From contig VXAY01002475.1 of assembly GCA_013399855.1 (NCBI GenBank), positions 1,236,552-1,300,551 on the forward strand: a stretch of 64,000 bases of DNA, written 5' to 3'. A program made the position numbers and the translations under genes. Below the pieces are notes generated by a model that saw only the letters and a list, made by a program, of their open reading frames with translations, did no database searches and had not been told where the DNA came from. The number at the start of each line of letters is the position of its first letter. Position 1 is the first letter of the stretch. Source of the DNA: Oxyruncus cristatus (taxonomy: Eukaryota; Chordata; Aves; Passeriformes; Cotingidae). Shown one piece after another: positions 48,501 through 61,737 of this stretch.

Positions 48501-49329
48501 AGGGATCCAAATGTATGTTGTGGAGGAAAAATAGGAGAGAGAGGCAATCAGCAAAGATCTTAAAAATTTTTTTTTAAAGTGAAGAAAAAAGCTGTTCTCA
48601 GCATCATCTGCAGAGTGGCCTTGTTATCTTCGGGGTTGGGCACTTCAGGGGGGAAGAGGCTTATCCATCCTGGTCTGCATTCACAGTGTTACTGGTATTC
48701 CTGCCCAGACCAAAGCATCAGTTCTCAGTTATGGGATAGAGTTATCAACACTGCCCAAAGCAGGAGGTAACTACAGACAAGGCCAGGCTGGAACACACTT
48801 GTCCATGATGAGTTTTCCTACATTTTGAATCTTCTTTTTCCATTGCAGAGCAGAGATGAGCCTGATAATTCAGAGTACAGTGCACAGGAACACACAAGGG
48901 TAAGGCAGTGACACCTCTTCTAGCAGGGGAAATAGATTCAATGTGCATCATCCAACCTAAATTTTCCAGCTTGTCTCTGTACAGCAGAAAGAACCCAAGC
49001 ATGTAAATCCTCTCATAATGCAATCTGAATCTTGGAGCCCTTGTTTCATAATTTATCAGATCACATTTTGACTTGCAAGAAGTGTCCACATGGTGAGAGT
49101 GGGAGAGCTGCAGCTGCCTTGGCGTGCAGCACTTGTGATTTCACTCCATCAGTGATCACTCAGGAGCCACTCAGCAAAGTGAATAAGAAAAGGTCTAGTG
49201 TAATTGACAGTAAAAGGCCTCTGAATTGAGTTACTCCTGCTTTTCCTTTTAAGGTTTCTGATTAGAGTGCAATTGCTGCTCAGGAGCAGTCTGCAACAAA
49301 ACTACCATTTTTCCTCGTACATTTATTTT

Positions 49330-49530
49330 TGGTTTTCTGATGCCAGGAACAGCTCAGTAATTTCATGGACTGGGTGCTGCATAGGCCCCTCCTGTTTGTA
49401 ATTAAGCTGTTATTTCACAATTCCTAGTGCTCCTCTGGCTTTACTTTAGCAGAAAATATGGCTGTTGACTTAGAATTCATTGATAGCAACAAATAGGATA
49501 AGGTTATAATTTGCCAGCTGGTGTTCACCG
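49330..49530. promoter_or_regulatory. Candidate regulatory AT-rich block
   Basis: Contains CAGTAATTTC, TGTAATTAAGC, GAATTCATTGATAGC and GTTATAATTTG words without simple repeats. It is weaker than the blocks at 41780 and 38820 and rests on motif texture only. Confidence 0.15.
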
Positions 49531-49905
49531 GGCACAGGAATCGTTTCGACTGTCTGAGAGATTTCACACAAAGTTTAGGAGCCACAATGGGCAGTGCCCC
49601 AGACAGGCTGTGCTAGTGCAAGTGCCCCAGCGAAAAGCTTAGATGCAGTTAAGGAAGGGGCTGTGTCACAACAGAGTGACAGTGAAGGACGAAGACATGT
49701 CAGGCTGGGAGAGACACTGACACTCTGGCAGTTCACCTGCACTTACAACATATGCCCTTATGTGGATTTCAGGCAAAGCACAGTAAAAGTTTCCTTCACA
49801 GCAGAGGCATTCAAGTAGAATGAATAAAGAAGATAAATTGTGTTTCAGAAGGGTGGGAGGGTTTCCAATATGCATAACAACCTTTATGATTTTATGTCAA
49901 GCAGT

Positions 49906-49931
49906 AGTGGTGGGGGGAGGGGGGAGGGGAA
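49906..49931 (+). other. G-rich purine tract
   Basis: Runs of six, six and four G separated by single A bases, within a purine-rich patch. It has three long G-runs where a canonical quadruplex needs four, so only a two-layer or irregular quadruplex is plausible. Confidence 0.4.
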
Positions 49932-50039
49932 GAGTTCTGTGCTACGGGATCTTTCCTGAAAGGATATGATAGATGATTAAGGTGCACAGAAAGCTTCAAT
50001 AGTATATATGTGAAAAGTTCTCCCTGCAAGGGTTCATTG

Positions 50040-50300
50040 TAAAACAAATGTGCTGCTTTAAGGATAATGGCATGGTATTATTTATGTAGACAGTTCCAGC
50101 AGTTCCCAAAGAGAAGTAAATGCTGTAATCATACCCATAAAGGCCTGCCTGCTTGCTTGCACATTATTTGGCATTAATTTTAGTACAGAATAATTATCAA
50201 AGGAACATTTGGATTTATTATCTGTAAAGGCAATTTTAAATGAGGTATGAATTCAATACAGTAAGTGTTCTCTCAGCAGTGTGAATCCAAAATAGAGTCG
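50040..50300. promoter_or_regulatory. Candidate conserved non-coding block
   Basis: Seven TAAT/ATTA cores (for example GGATAATGG, GCATTAATTTT, GAATAATTATC) occur among non-repetitive words, together with GTAATCATACCC and CCTGCTTGCTTGC. No open frame. Candidate enhancer by texture only. Confidence 0.2.
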
Positions 50301-50580
50301 TTGTCTTTCACCCGCTAAGCCAAACTGTGCTTGGGCATATGGAGATTTTCATAATATATTCTATTCAAGAATTAGAAAGCTGTAAATATTTGTGAAAGCG
50401 ATAATCAGCAACTGCTTCTGAGGGCAGCAGCAATGTACTGGAAGATTTTGAAATGAATCCCTAAAGTTAGGGGTCCTGCTTTGGATGCTGAAGCCTTGGC
50501 TTGGTTAAGGTCTTTTTGGGGAGAGAGTGAGGCAGGAGAGTGAGGTGTTAAAACGCTGAGAGCACGGCTGTGAGACAAGA

Positions 50581-50624
50581 GCCTGAGTTAACACTTCTCA
50601 GTAGCCTGAGTTAACACTTCTCAG
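50581..50624. repeat. 23-bp perfect tandem duplication
   Basis: The unit starting GCCTGAGTTAACACTTCTCA spans 50581-50603 and recurs at 50604-50624 with no mismatch over 21 bases. Each copy contains the GTTAAC palindrome. Absence of divergence suggests a recent event, possibly polymorphic. Confidence 0.92.
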
Positions 50625-51515
50625 ATCACCTGCAGTGAAATGTTCACCTGAAGTTCCAGTGCTGCCATTTCTCAGCTTCTAAAAGTAAATGGCTTAGGAG
50701 ATGGTACAAGCCATCTGTAGTGCTTCAGACTGTGGGTTTTATTGGGCTATTTTCGTTCTCACTGGACTAAACTCTGCTCCTGGTTTGCTAGATGGCAGAG
50801 AAAAGAAGTGTCCTTTTCCATCTGCCCAAGACAAGTAATTTATTTTGCTCTTCAGGATTGAAATGTGCTTTATGCCCTCATCACCTCAAGGCTTGACAGC
50901 ACCGTAATGGACATTGTATGGCGCTAACCAGAAAAGCTGCATTCAAGAATAAAGTCAGATCACCCCCTTTTCTATTTTTTTCGATTTTTTTTTGTTAGAA
51001 TAAGCCAGCAGAAGCATAACTTACCTTTGTTTCGTACTCTAGTGCTTGCACAGGAACCCATGTCATTAAGTAAATACTGCAGGTATTTCCAAGTACCTTT
51101 TAGGTGAGTTTTCAGCAATTGCTTCACTTTCAGTGATCCCCTGGAAGTGGGAAGAGCTCTTAGAGAGAGCCCGTGGAGCCTGCTCTGGTCTTTCTGCTGT
51201 CACTGTCTTTCAGTTCATGAGTCTGGCTGGTTTTGAAGACCTGATAGTCCTCTGTCTGTACAACTGTTTCATTTATTTAGTTATCTATATATTTATTTAA
51301 TAGGGATGGTAGACAGTCTGGGCTGGCAAACATTACCCCTTAAGGGTGAAAAGGGCCTGAGGGAAGTTTGCAGAGAGGATAAGAGAAACTGATACTTATA
51401 CAGGTTCTGGGATGGAAATATAAGAGCAATAGAAAAGCTTTAGAGAGACAGATCAGGCAGAGAAAGAATGAGAATGGCACTGTGTCAGGAAGGAGAACAG
51501 GATTCACAGCACCAT

Positions 51516-51529
51516 AAAAAAAAAAAAAA
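51516..51529. repeat. Poly-A run (14)
   Basis: A pure run of 14 A preceded by purine-rich sequence. No polyadenylation signal at the usual distance upstream and no retrocopied body was recognised. Confidence 0.85.
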
Positions 51530-53073
51530 GAAAGTAGTAGAGCAGGTTGTCATGTGGTGTAACATGGGGCTGCGACCATTCTGTTTTTCACCAGGTGAGG
51601 GTCCCTCTCACTCCTTGCTCAGGGGCTGGTGGACTTGTGTAGCCGAAAAATGTCCTGCTGCTCAGTGAGCAGCAGTGGCCCTGATGCAGAAGTTACAGGG
51701 GGCTGTCCAGTCACCAGCACTGTGCTGGAGGTCAAAATTAGATGATGATAATTTTCCCCTCTGGCTTTAAAAATCTATTAACAGCTATTTTACGACGCTG
51801 ATCATTTATCACCGCACTGCAGACTCCAAGACCAGGACCACCGTGATATGCTTCAAAGTTAATTTATTTCCATTAGTTCACAGCTAAATTTCATTTAAAA
51901 GAATTTTTAAAAATTGGATTATGAAAGAGAAAGCCTAGAGACTTTCCAGTGTAGAACTATTTGGGGGTAGAAAAAAAGGAATTTCTAGAGCTGTGAGTTG
52001 GTGTGGATCTTGGAAGCAGATGTTTGAGTCTGGGTTGTGGCACTGATACCCTCTGCCCCATGTTTCCCAGGAAATTATAAGGAAGATTAGCATTTGTATG
52101 TGGACATCTGCTCAAGGCTGGTTCACTATGGCTCCCTTCATGGCTGAAGCTTTGCTAATGAAACACCTTTTACAGCAAGGACCTAGGTACACTTTAATTA
52201 TTTTCTCTTTGTCCTTCTAAGTAATAGTAACTGTTCCTGAAAACAAAGGATGTCCTGCTGCTTCTGCAAACCTGTCAGAGCTGACACACACCCTGTCCCT
52301 CAGTCTGCATCATCCCAAGTGGAGACAGAAATGGGCTCTGCTGATGAAAATGGGAGAAAGGTGACTTGCTCTGCACCCAGTGCAGAGAGGGAGTGGAGGC
52401 AGAGGTGGTGGAGGCCAAAAGGAGCAACTGCTTGTACCCTTTTTCCTCTCTGTTTCACAGAATTGCTCCTTTACTTCTCTTTTTACCTTTCCTCCTGTCA
52501 TTCCTCAATGTGGGGAAAAAGGGATCCTTGGGAAAGTGGCCTGGTCACTTCTCCAGCACAGAGGGTCTTCTCCAAGGGCTACTTCAAGCACATGTACTTC
52601 CAGGAACCAGGTGGTTTTAGTTGAAGCTTAAATCTCACCATACATTCCCAGGACACAACTGTCCCAGAGAAGGATGGGGAAGTTCTTCTGAAGTTATAGG
52701 AAAAGGTTAACATTGTTTTTGCACTTGTGTACGTTGCAGTAATTTTTTTGTTCTGAGAACTTAATCTTCTATGTTAAATTAAGACAAATAATCCTCTTGT
52801 CACTATAAAAATAATTACCATAAATTTTTTGAAAAGAACGTAGGAAACAAAAGGGTTTTTTAACCCCCAAAACTAACAGCTTTTCTTTCCAGCATTATTT
52901 TAATGATTAAAACCATGTTAGATTTAAAGCTGCAATTAAGATGAAAGTACAGGAATGACCAGATTTATATTTTTGACATATCTTCCCTTGTTGGTGCTGC
53001 TAATAGGTTCCACAGACACTAGCACTAATTGGCCTAAGACCAGATAAAACTAGATTTTCTTTCAGGCAGACAT

Positions 53074-53104
53074 TAAAAAGAAAAAAAAAAGAAAAGGAAA
53101 AAAG
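53074..53104. repeat. A-rich purine tract
   Basis: Runs of A interrupted by single G bases; simple low complexity, possibly an old poly-A tail but with no body recognised. Confidence 0.75.
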
Positions 53105-54023
53105 ACATATGTAGAGAGTAAAATCTCCTTGTTTTTCAAGCATAAGAACTACAGAGACAAGGAATCAACTCCTCCAGGTCTCATCTCACTATTGAATGTT
53201 CTCTCCTAATTTCTGTCATCAGTCTGAGCTCTGACTCCTCCAGCCCAGGCTGGTGCACCAAGCACTGAAATAGTCCCAGTGGGACAGGAAGCAATGACCC
53301 TTAATCAGTAATATCTCTTTGCCTCTCTAAGAATTAGCACTATTTTTAGTAGTTTTCCTTGCAAGAATTACTTATATTCCTGTGCTTTTTGGCAGAGATC
53401 CATTAGCCCAATGTACTTTAATGTCAGATGTATGTTCACTACAAAATACAACTGAACTAACATGACAAGGTTGCTGGTTACTGAGACACACAGGGCCGGG
53501 GGTTTAATACCTGCTGGAGGAAACTCCATTCCTTGTGCATTTTCTGCATTGGGACCATAAGTCCTTAACGGAGCTTCCCAGTGCAATTCCCAAAGGGGAC
53601 CAAAGCTGAAATCTCTGTGACTGGCATCAGCCCTGGCTATAAGCAGGGCTACTCTCAGATTAGCCAAGTCCCGAGCGCTTGTGTAAGTCAGGACAGCAGG
53701 AATTGACCCAGTATTTGTAGAGTGCCTCTTGAATTGTAAAATTTATTATATATAAACTCTTCTGTTTTCCACTGTTAAACTACAAGGATTTTATTTCACT
53801 GTTACTAATCATAGCAGCAATTTCTACACGGCCCTGAAAAGCATTCTGAGGTCAGTTTGCTTTGCTGATGTAGTCCTTGCTGCCTTGCCTTGTGAAATGG
53901 CTGAAGGGAACAGATTTGCACAGTGACTCAACACGTGTGTTTCCTTTCCAGTGTCAGGATGCCTTGGTTTATTCCCCAGCCGTGGCTAATGATGTCTCCA
54001 ACATCATCTGCACAGCTCTGGGA

Positions 54024-54047
54024 TTTGTTTGTTTGCTTGTTTGTTTA
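54024..54047. repeat. Short (TTTG)n microsatellite
   Basis: About six TTTG/CTTG units with one interruption. Low complexity. Confidence 0.8.
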
Positions 54048-55148
54048 CAGCAGCAGCTTCAACAACAGGCGGGAGCGTGAAGCATCACACAGCTGATGTA
54101 AAGAGAGCAAGAGTCTTTTGTAATTCCTTGTAGCTCTTTCAAGTACATCCATTTGTTTGACGCTGATGCTCTTGTATAATTTAACCAAACACACAGGAAC
54201 AAAGAAGCCAGTCCTGAAGCCTTTGCTTATTCAGTGTCTGAGATGTTTAAACTCTTTTAATGTAAATTTGAATTTGAAACCTAAAATCAATGGGTGTAAC
54301 TCCCTACTAGAATCTGAAGCCCAATCTGGAGGTGAAAGTTAAAAGATCATACTGATCCTGCTAGTGGAAAGCTCTCCTGAGGTATTTTGACACCCAGGAG
54401 AGGATGCCAGCTTTGTACTCCAGTTTGAAGATATTCCTAAGCCTCGTCCTGCAAATTTAGCAAAATGAAGGATTGAGTGACAATACTCACATTGCTTTTG
54501 TGGAGAAAAGTCTCTAAATGTAGAGGTAAATTTCCCTCCCTCTCATACCATCATCTAGTATCTCCCCTGGATTTCTGTTCGTGTGATACCACTAATTTAC
54601 TGAGCTGCCATCCTTTGATATAATTTCAATCCATCACAGACTCTAAACATCATGGTTGTGCATGTGTTCTAGTCCTTTGTTTTTTAACTAGATGTACACA
54701 AATGAATACTGACTTCAGGCCTGATACCCGATTTACACAGATGCAGATGGGTTATTATGCCTTTAATTTGCAAGCATGGTTGATATAATTAAAGACATTT
54801 GTGCTTTTTAGTCACACAATTGCATATGGCTTTTTAAAAAGAATGATCCTCCTGAAGGATTTTTCCCTCCTAATGAACTAATGAACATAATGATTGAACA
54901 TCAGATACAGAGCCATTCTGCAGGCAAAAGAATGATATTATCATAAAATGAAGTATCTCTCATGGGTTGGTAGTTGTATGGTCTGAATATAGCATTATTA
55001 CCAAACAGACCTTGTTTTTGCTGACCATTCTGATGTCCTGTCCTTTCTTTGGGTGATGGAGGGGAATGTACAGGAGGACAAATATATAATAGTCCATAAA
55101 TATTACATTCCTCACTTGAGTGATCTTTCCAAAAAGTAAAAACTTCCC

Positions 55149-55160
55149 AAAAAAAAAAAA
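55149..55160. repeat. Poly-A run (12)
   Basis: Homopolymer of 12 A inside AT-rich spacer. Confidence 0.8.
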
Positions 55161-57325
55161 TGCTTTAATACCATATAATATATTCCACTTCCTGGGTAAA
55201 AGCAGAAACAGCTTAAAAGTGTCAGTAATTTTATGTAGAATATTCCTGAGCAAGTCATTTGTATTCTGGATTTCCACTTGATGCAATATGAAACCACAGA
55301 GATACCTTATCATACTCTGAAAGCTGACATTATTAGGTACTACTGGAAATATTGCAGAGCTTTGCATAGTAAAGAACATTCAGCCAAGTAGCTGGTGAGT
55401 GTCCTGTGTTTTTAAACACAGACACCTTTGCCGCTTCCATATCATCAGAAGTTCAGGAGACAAGAATCTAGCCCATAATATTTATATCATTTTTAAGTGT
55501 CGTGGGGAAAAAAAAAATCCAAAATGGAATGGAGAAAAAGAAGCAATCTAGCTAGGAAAGCTCCAGGGCCTCAGTTCTTGCATACTGTCATTTTTACCAC
55601 AGTCAGAGTTTCTTTTAATGAGGGGCTGAGCAGACAGACAGAGGAGTGTCTCTGCTTTGGAGAAATCACAGGCTGATCTGATCTACCAGGTGTCTTCTTT
55701 CTCAACACAGCAGAGCACTGGCACAGGGTGATGGCACAGGCAGTGATCCCAGCACAGGGACGTTGCTAAATACCAGAAGGGCACCTGCCAGTACCTTGGT
55801 TAACGCAGAGGACTCACTTCTCACCACGTCCACTGCTGGCACCACACCTGTCAAAACACACAGTAATATAAAATCAGATAATCTTTAAACCAGCTGGTTT
55901 TGATGCAAGATGTGGGTTGGTTTTGAGGTTTTGCCTTTCTGCTTTGTGTAAAACTTGATATTCAAATTGTAGCTTAGTTAGGGAAGGCTGTACTTTCAGA
56001 TACCTCTTGTTTTCAAATAAAATCTCAAGCTTTTCTGCCTGGTTTTCCTGAAGCCTTTGGAATTGAATATGATTTTCACATAGAATCAGAAATAGTGTTT
56101 ATGTAGATTTTAAAATAATTGGTTTTAAAACATCTCCAAGTCGCTGAATCCTTTGCTTGCAGGTGATAAGGAAATACTTTTTTTTGCTGTCAGTTTACTG
56201 CTGTTTTCATGGCTTTGTGAATCTAAGCTTTAATTTTTCTTCCCATTTGCGCTTATGTCCAGAGGTATTGAAGTTGAACTGTTGTAAAATTAATTGCATC
56301 GGGAAACACAACGTTATTTTTCTCCCATCTCTGATGTTCATATTGTAACTGAGGGAGGGAAAGAGGTGGAAGGGGAGGTTTTCTGAATGTTGTAGTAGAC
56401 AAGCTGCTTGTTTCCTTCACTGATAAAGAGAGGGATTCCTTCAAAGTGGAGTAGAAAGATGTCTTGGTGCTTTGGCTGTGAATAGCATCACACGCAGCTG
56501 CACCAGGAGCAGAGTCAATATCATGCTTTGTGGGCACCGAGTGCCTGGGAATGAATGCTTTATGATCACGTTCAGAGGGGGCTGAACCACATCTAAACAA
56601 GCAGACGAGCTTTATATTCGGGAAACTCTAACCTTTGCAGAGTGTCTTATATATTCTATACTAATAAGAGCCGCAGTAAAAAATGACTCTGAAGATTTAC
56701 ACCGACATATAAACACATATAGATGCAAATGTGTATAAAGCGCAGCGGAAGAGGGGAGGTAGATTTAGATGTGAATGCAAGAAGGAAACACTAAACACAG
56801 TTGGACTGTTGTAGCCAGAAAATGAATTAGTACTGCATTTTTCTGCCAAACACAGAACATGCTCCTCATTTTTAATTGTCTCCTGAGCTGTGGATATAGA
56901 GCTAAATAGATGTGATAAAAGGTCAGGGGGTTTAAGCTCCACACTGAAACAATAAAAAAAGACAGAACTAATTGTTCTGAGACCTTTTGCAGTTCATAAG
57001 AAGGACAAAGAAGACAACTTTGGTGTGGTAATTCAGACTTGCTCCTGCCTCATGGAGTTTGGGGATGTATTGCCCTTTCTCTGTCCCACAGAGGACTAGA
57101 TTTCTTCCTCACCTAAAAATTTATGAACTCTTTGCTCAAACACTTTCCAGGCAGGACAGGAGGTTACAAAAATACTCCTAAACTTTGGGTGATTTGCAAA
57201 TTTACCCATCTTAATTATCAGCCTCTCCAAACTTTCATTTCTCTCTTGGGACTTGCTGTTTCCTCAAAATCTGGTAAGTCCCATTCCTCTGCCAGGAATG
57301 AAGTAATGACGAAACTACGGGAGGC

Positions 57326-57334
57326 GGGGGGGGG
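57326..57334. repeat. Poly-G run (9)
   Basis: Nine consecutive G after GGGAGGC. Such runs are prone to sequencing length errors, so the exact count is uncertain. Confidence 0.8.
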
Positions 57335-57539
57335 AAGCAGTGCTGTGATAACAGTGAAGGGCCAAAATCCACGTAAGTTTCTGAGGCTATAAACTATAAA
57401 TACAAATACAAATATAAGAATTTACCCTCTCTGCAGGCAGATTTACCCCCATCTGCAGAGGTGATCTGGGAAAACCATGATCTGATTCTTCCACTTCCTT
57501 CCTGAGGGCCCAAATGTCCTTTCCTTGATGACCTTCTCA

Positions 57540-57880
57540 GATGGTGAGTCTCAGGGCTGGCTGCCTCGTGCCAGCCTGCACAGTGGCCTTCTCACTGCTC
57601 TGTGACCTCCTTCCCTGACATTAAGCTTTCCCCTTTCTGCTGCCTCCCCACAGGGGCTTTCTGTCTTCCCCTTCCCTCCTCCAGCTTGTGCCCATCCCTC
57701 CCTAGGTGCCAGTGATGAGTGTTTTGATCTTTGGCAGCGGCGGTGATGACAAATACCTCGCTCTGTTCCACCTTCCTGGCACTGGCAGCAGCTCCCTGAT
57801 GCCCCGCTGGGCTGCAGCTCCTTTTGGTGTGCTGCCAAGGAAGAGTAAGCTTTGGTAGACTCTGTGTCAGCTCCACGGCA
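57540..57880. other. GC-richer patch, function unknown
   Basis: GC content rises clearly over about 340 bases and two minus-strand frames (57551-57838 and 57592-57876) run through it in different phases. Neither translation is recognised; both are rich in Gly, Glu, Arg and Gln as expected from reading a C/T-rich strand backwards. Pyrimidine-rich segments resemble splice acceptor tracts on the plus strand, but no coherent exon follows. Confidence 0.3.
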
Positions 57881-60800
57881 GCACTCTGGGCTTGTTCTGC
57901 TCCAGACTGCTCCTAATAAATATGATTTATGAGGGCATCTTTTCCCAGGATGGCTGTGAAGAAATGACGCTGATATCTATATCTATCACATACAAAAGGC
58001 GATGTGGGTTGGATTTTTTTGGCCTTTCTGTTTGATTTTTTGGGGGTTTTTTAAATATTAGACATCTTTGTGGAACAAATACGCAATTTTCCTTTTCTTT
58101 CTTTTTTAAAGTGTGGTCAGATTCCCTGGATTAAATTTCAACGTTACCATAAAGCAGTTCACATATGCTGTGTAGGGTTGCAGTGGTGTCATACTGAGAT
58201 AAAGTTACAGGAATCTGAAATCAAGAAGTTTTTTATTTATTTTAAGAGCTCCTCAAAGTCATCCTGAAGTTAGGAATCAGGCAGAAGGTATATCCTCTGG
58301 AAAAGGAGCAGACATTTCACTGCAGTCTGTTTATTCCTATTTTTTTGCAAAATAGTCCTCTTTTCACCTTAACAAATAGAAGAATTAATGAAAGCTTTTT
58401 TTGGCACCCTGGCTATTACTTTTATATAGCCATCAAAAGGAAATGTGAACAGGATTGACAATTTCATTTATCTTTGTGATAGAAATGCAAAGTAAAGAAT
58501 TTGTAGCAAGTTGTGTGCACATCATAATAAAAGGGCAGCAAGAAACCCCTTTCCAGCCAGTGCAATTTATTTACCTCTTTTCAAAATCAACTTCTTATTG
58601 TGTGCCTACAAATCTGCCTGCTCTGAATACGCATTCAGAGAGAAAGAAAACAGGATAACTTTGAAAGGATATTACATAGGAAATTGCAGAAAGTACTTTG
58701 TAATTAGTTGGAAAGTTTTGTCAAATTGGACAGTGCATTTTTGTGCATTTCAATAAGGTAATAAAAATGCACTGGGCTGATGACCATGGGAAAGGGAAGC
58801 CAGCATGAGGCTAGTGAGGTCCACTGCTGCTTTCAGCAGCACCCGTGAGCAGCTGTCCACCCCTGGTGAAGGTGTGACTGCCTGCAAAGGCTCTCATCTG
58901 CACAGGGTCAAAGAACAGAGGAAATTATGACCCTGGGGCAGAACTGGTTCATATGTGCTCTGATTAGGTACTGTTATGTGAAAAGGAGCATAAGATGAAG
59001 GAGCTGAAATTCACGCTTTGAAGTCCACCTTCTACTTCTGCTTCTCCATCACAGGGGCTTCTCCATCCTGCCCTGAGGGTGGAGATTGTCAGCTGTCTAA
59101 TGTGGGGAATCCCACAGAGTCTAAACCACTGTTTAAAAATGTACAATTTTGGAATAAATTACCCAAATCTGTCTTCCCCAACCTGCTGTGTCCCACCCCA
59201 TCAGGCACTCTGAGTCTGTCGGCCCTCACTGCTGCAGGCAGGGGCTACAGCTTCACACGAGTATCTGTGTGACACTCCTGGCTCATCCCAAGTTGGAAGA
59301 AGGCCCTCGTGGGAATTAGCCAGTATCAAGTGCCCTGAAAGCCTTTTCCTGCTAAGATGGTTGGGTAAAGGGGCCATTCCATTCCATGAGACGGCCTCAC
59401 ACCCTCTGCACTTACCAATCATAACAAATGTCAATAATAACATTTGTACAAAAAAGTATAAAAGGCAGGGTTTGTTACAGGAATGGAAGAAAAATTTACT
59501 TCTTGGGTTGAGGGGAGAAGCATCACCAAAGGTCTAGAAATAATTGATTATGGACACAAGCAAAGCAGGATTTTAAACACAAATGCTATAGTGCCCATCG
59601 AGCACCTGCCAGAGAATTTCAGATAATCAGCCATGAGAGGTGAATCATGACAATGAGCAGCTGGGGGAAAATAACAGACTCTCTGTACCACTCCAAGCTG
59701 GTATTTCATAATGTCCTAATCAAGGAACTGATCCCCATTACTGTTTAATTAAACCAAAGGTTTATGGGGTTCTGTGTCCTGGAGATACGATACACTCTCT
59801 ACACAGAAGAGCGTTAAACTAGACTCACAAAAGCTCCATTCCAAAGGTAGGGATAGACCCAAAACCACTGCTGAATCCAGGATAAAATGGATTCTTGGCA
59901 TTCAGTTTGGCAGCATTAGCATGTGGTATCAGGAGCACCTTCTTCCTTCCCTCTAAACACCAGCACAAGTCAAATGTGGAAAAAAATAATTCTTCAATAG
60001 AAACAATGCTGCATTTTATGTGCTTTCTCAGTCTGACATTTCACTGAATTTGCAAAAATCTGACAAATCTAACCAACCATTAAAATGTGTAATAACAATG
60101 GTAACAAAAAAGCCTGCTTTGAGGGAGCATACACAAGCAAATGCAGATGATGAAGAAATGTAAGTAGAATTTTTGACTCCTGATGAAGAGGTTGAATAAT
60201 TTGGTCAGACAGTTTTAGTAATTCATCATTTATTCATTAACCTGTACTGTAGCATACTCCTGTTTATTTGGAGTGCAGTGGCAAAGTACAGCTGCACAGA
60301 ATGTGGGCAGAGAGCTAGATAAAGGATAGTTTTAGGACAGGTGGTATTCTAGATTTGTAAACAGACATTTCTATAATTAACAGTGGATTCACCATATCCA
60401 AAACATTCACTTGTGTAAAGTACCCACACGTATTATCAGGGTTATACTAAAGCCTATACTAAACTTTGGAGAAGTCATAAAAAACACAGACATCTCATAT
60501 TTGGAGATAAAAGATGCATCATTAGCTGAATTTTTGTTTTAACAGCTATGGTATCAGCATTTCCTGAACTACAAAGGTGGTTTTCAGTCTGTGTGGAATA
60601 TTGTGTAAAATTTTCTGTGCAATACAACTCAATAGCATAGAAAGTTGTAGCCCAAACCCTTGCTCAGTACTTTTGGAAGCAGCCCTGTGTCAAAAGTGCA
60701 GTGTTTTTTTCTACCTGAGTAAGCCACAAGTTCAAGTGCAATCAGGTGAACATTTTGGTCTTAGCTTAACCTCTACCATTAGACAAAGAGTCTGGAAAGC

Positions 60801-61699
60801 TATCAGCTATTGCTCAGGAAAAGGTCAAAAATAACTGCCATAACTGCCAGCAGCTGTTGCTGGATATATGGGTTGATCCAAGTACAACTGAAACAACAAA
60901 AGATACCTTGCAAGAAAAAAGAAGTAAACGTGACAGCATCTTAAAAACTTAAATTGTTGCAGTCGTTACACTAGAGGAGAAGTCTACCTGCTTTCTTAAT
61001 CATCTCTGGCATAATTAACCCTATACATGAAAAGCTGAGATGTTTTGGAGGCTTCATGAGGGTAGTGCCCATGGGCTGCAGCAACCCAGCCCTGGGGAGG
61101 CCAACCTGGCCTCACTGCCCTCATGTCCCATTTTAGCCATCACCACCACCAACAACAACTTCAGGCCTCTGGTTTCCAGAGATCTGCTTTTGGCTTAATG
61201 GTATCACATTGACAGAGAAACTATAGAAAACAGAAGGGCTTCATAATACAAAAAAAATGTTACTTCTTGTTATCAGGATTTTCAATAATTATTAGCTAAT
61301 GTTATTCACTGCACCAGAGTCTCATTAGCCAACCAGTCCTGCCTACTTGACTTGGCATTTCTCATACACAAAACAAGGTCAAGAAGTTGGACTTTAAGAG
61401 ACACCTTTTCTGACAGCAGAAAACGTTTGGTACAAAATCATAAGCAGCACTGAGGAATCATCACCTGTAAGATAAAATAATACTTTATCAAGCAGATAAT
61501 ATAATCCTGGTAATCAGGTTAAGATGATTGGAAAGGTTATTATTAGAAAGCCAACTAGGAGTTTCCCATTCAAAGCTTTCTTTGAAATATTGGGGGTAGT
61601 GTTTATAGCAAAAGCCACATGTGTCATCCAGGAAGAAAACACAGAAAACATTTCAGTGAGGTTTTGGCTTTCACAGGCTGGTCTCAGAGATACATCTGG
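57881..61699. other. Non-coding stretch, no gene recognised
   Basis: Short frames only (largest 60577-60834, +, 85 codons), none recognisable. The sequence 59700-59760 is AT-rich with TAAT words. A small CAC/CAA triplet run lies near 61140-61162. Otherwise ordinary AT-rich spacer. Confidence 0.7.
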
Positions 61700-61737
61700 T
61701 TAGTTCAGGTAGTGCAAAGGAGCCCTCTTCCAGTGCA

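Larger units (their letters stand above)
42101..49329. other. Non-coding stretch, no gene recognised
   Basis: No coding exon recognised. Open frames at 42811-43086, 43096-43395 and 44082-44399 (+) are each about 100 codons, lie in three different contexts without shared splice logic, and show no domain. A perfect 10-bp-stem hairpin lies at 44271-44294 and a 15-bp palindrome at 45506-45520. A G7 run occurs near 44491. Two CAGCAGGGG-like words (near 44502 and 47333) match only half of a CTCF site. Confidence 0.7.
50625..57539. other. Non-coding stretch, no gene recognised
   Basis: No recognised exon. Overlapping frames at 52250-52631 (three forward, one reverse) lie in a purine-rich patch and show no domain. 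The sequence holds A14 at 51516-51529, an A/G-rich tract at 53074-53104, TTTG units at 54024-54047, A12 at 55149-55160 and a G9 run at 57326-57334. An AT-rich block at 54740-54960 with ATTA/TAAT words is a weak regulatory candidate. Confidence 0.7.

Noticed and set aside
51516..51529. Poly-A run as the tail of a processed pseudogene
   Set aside because: No polyadenylation signal upstream, no target-site duplication seen and no recognisable mRNA body.
53940..54080. Possible exon after the acceptor-like TTTCCTTTCCAG
   Set aside because: The open frame runs into a TTTG microsatellite and CAGCAG/CAACAA words, giving low-complexity protein; no donor site or domain supports it.
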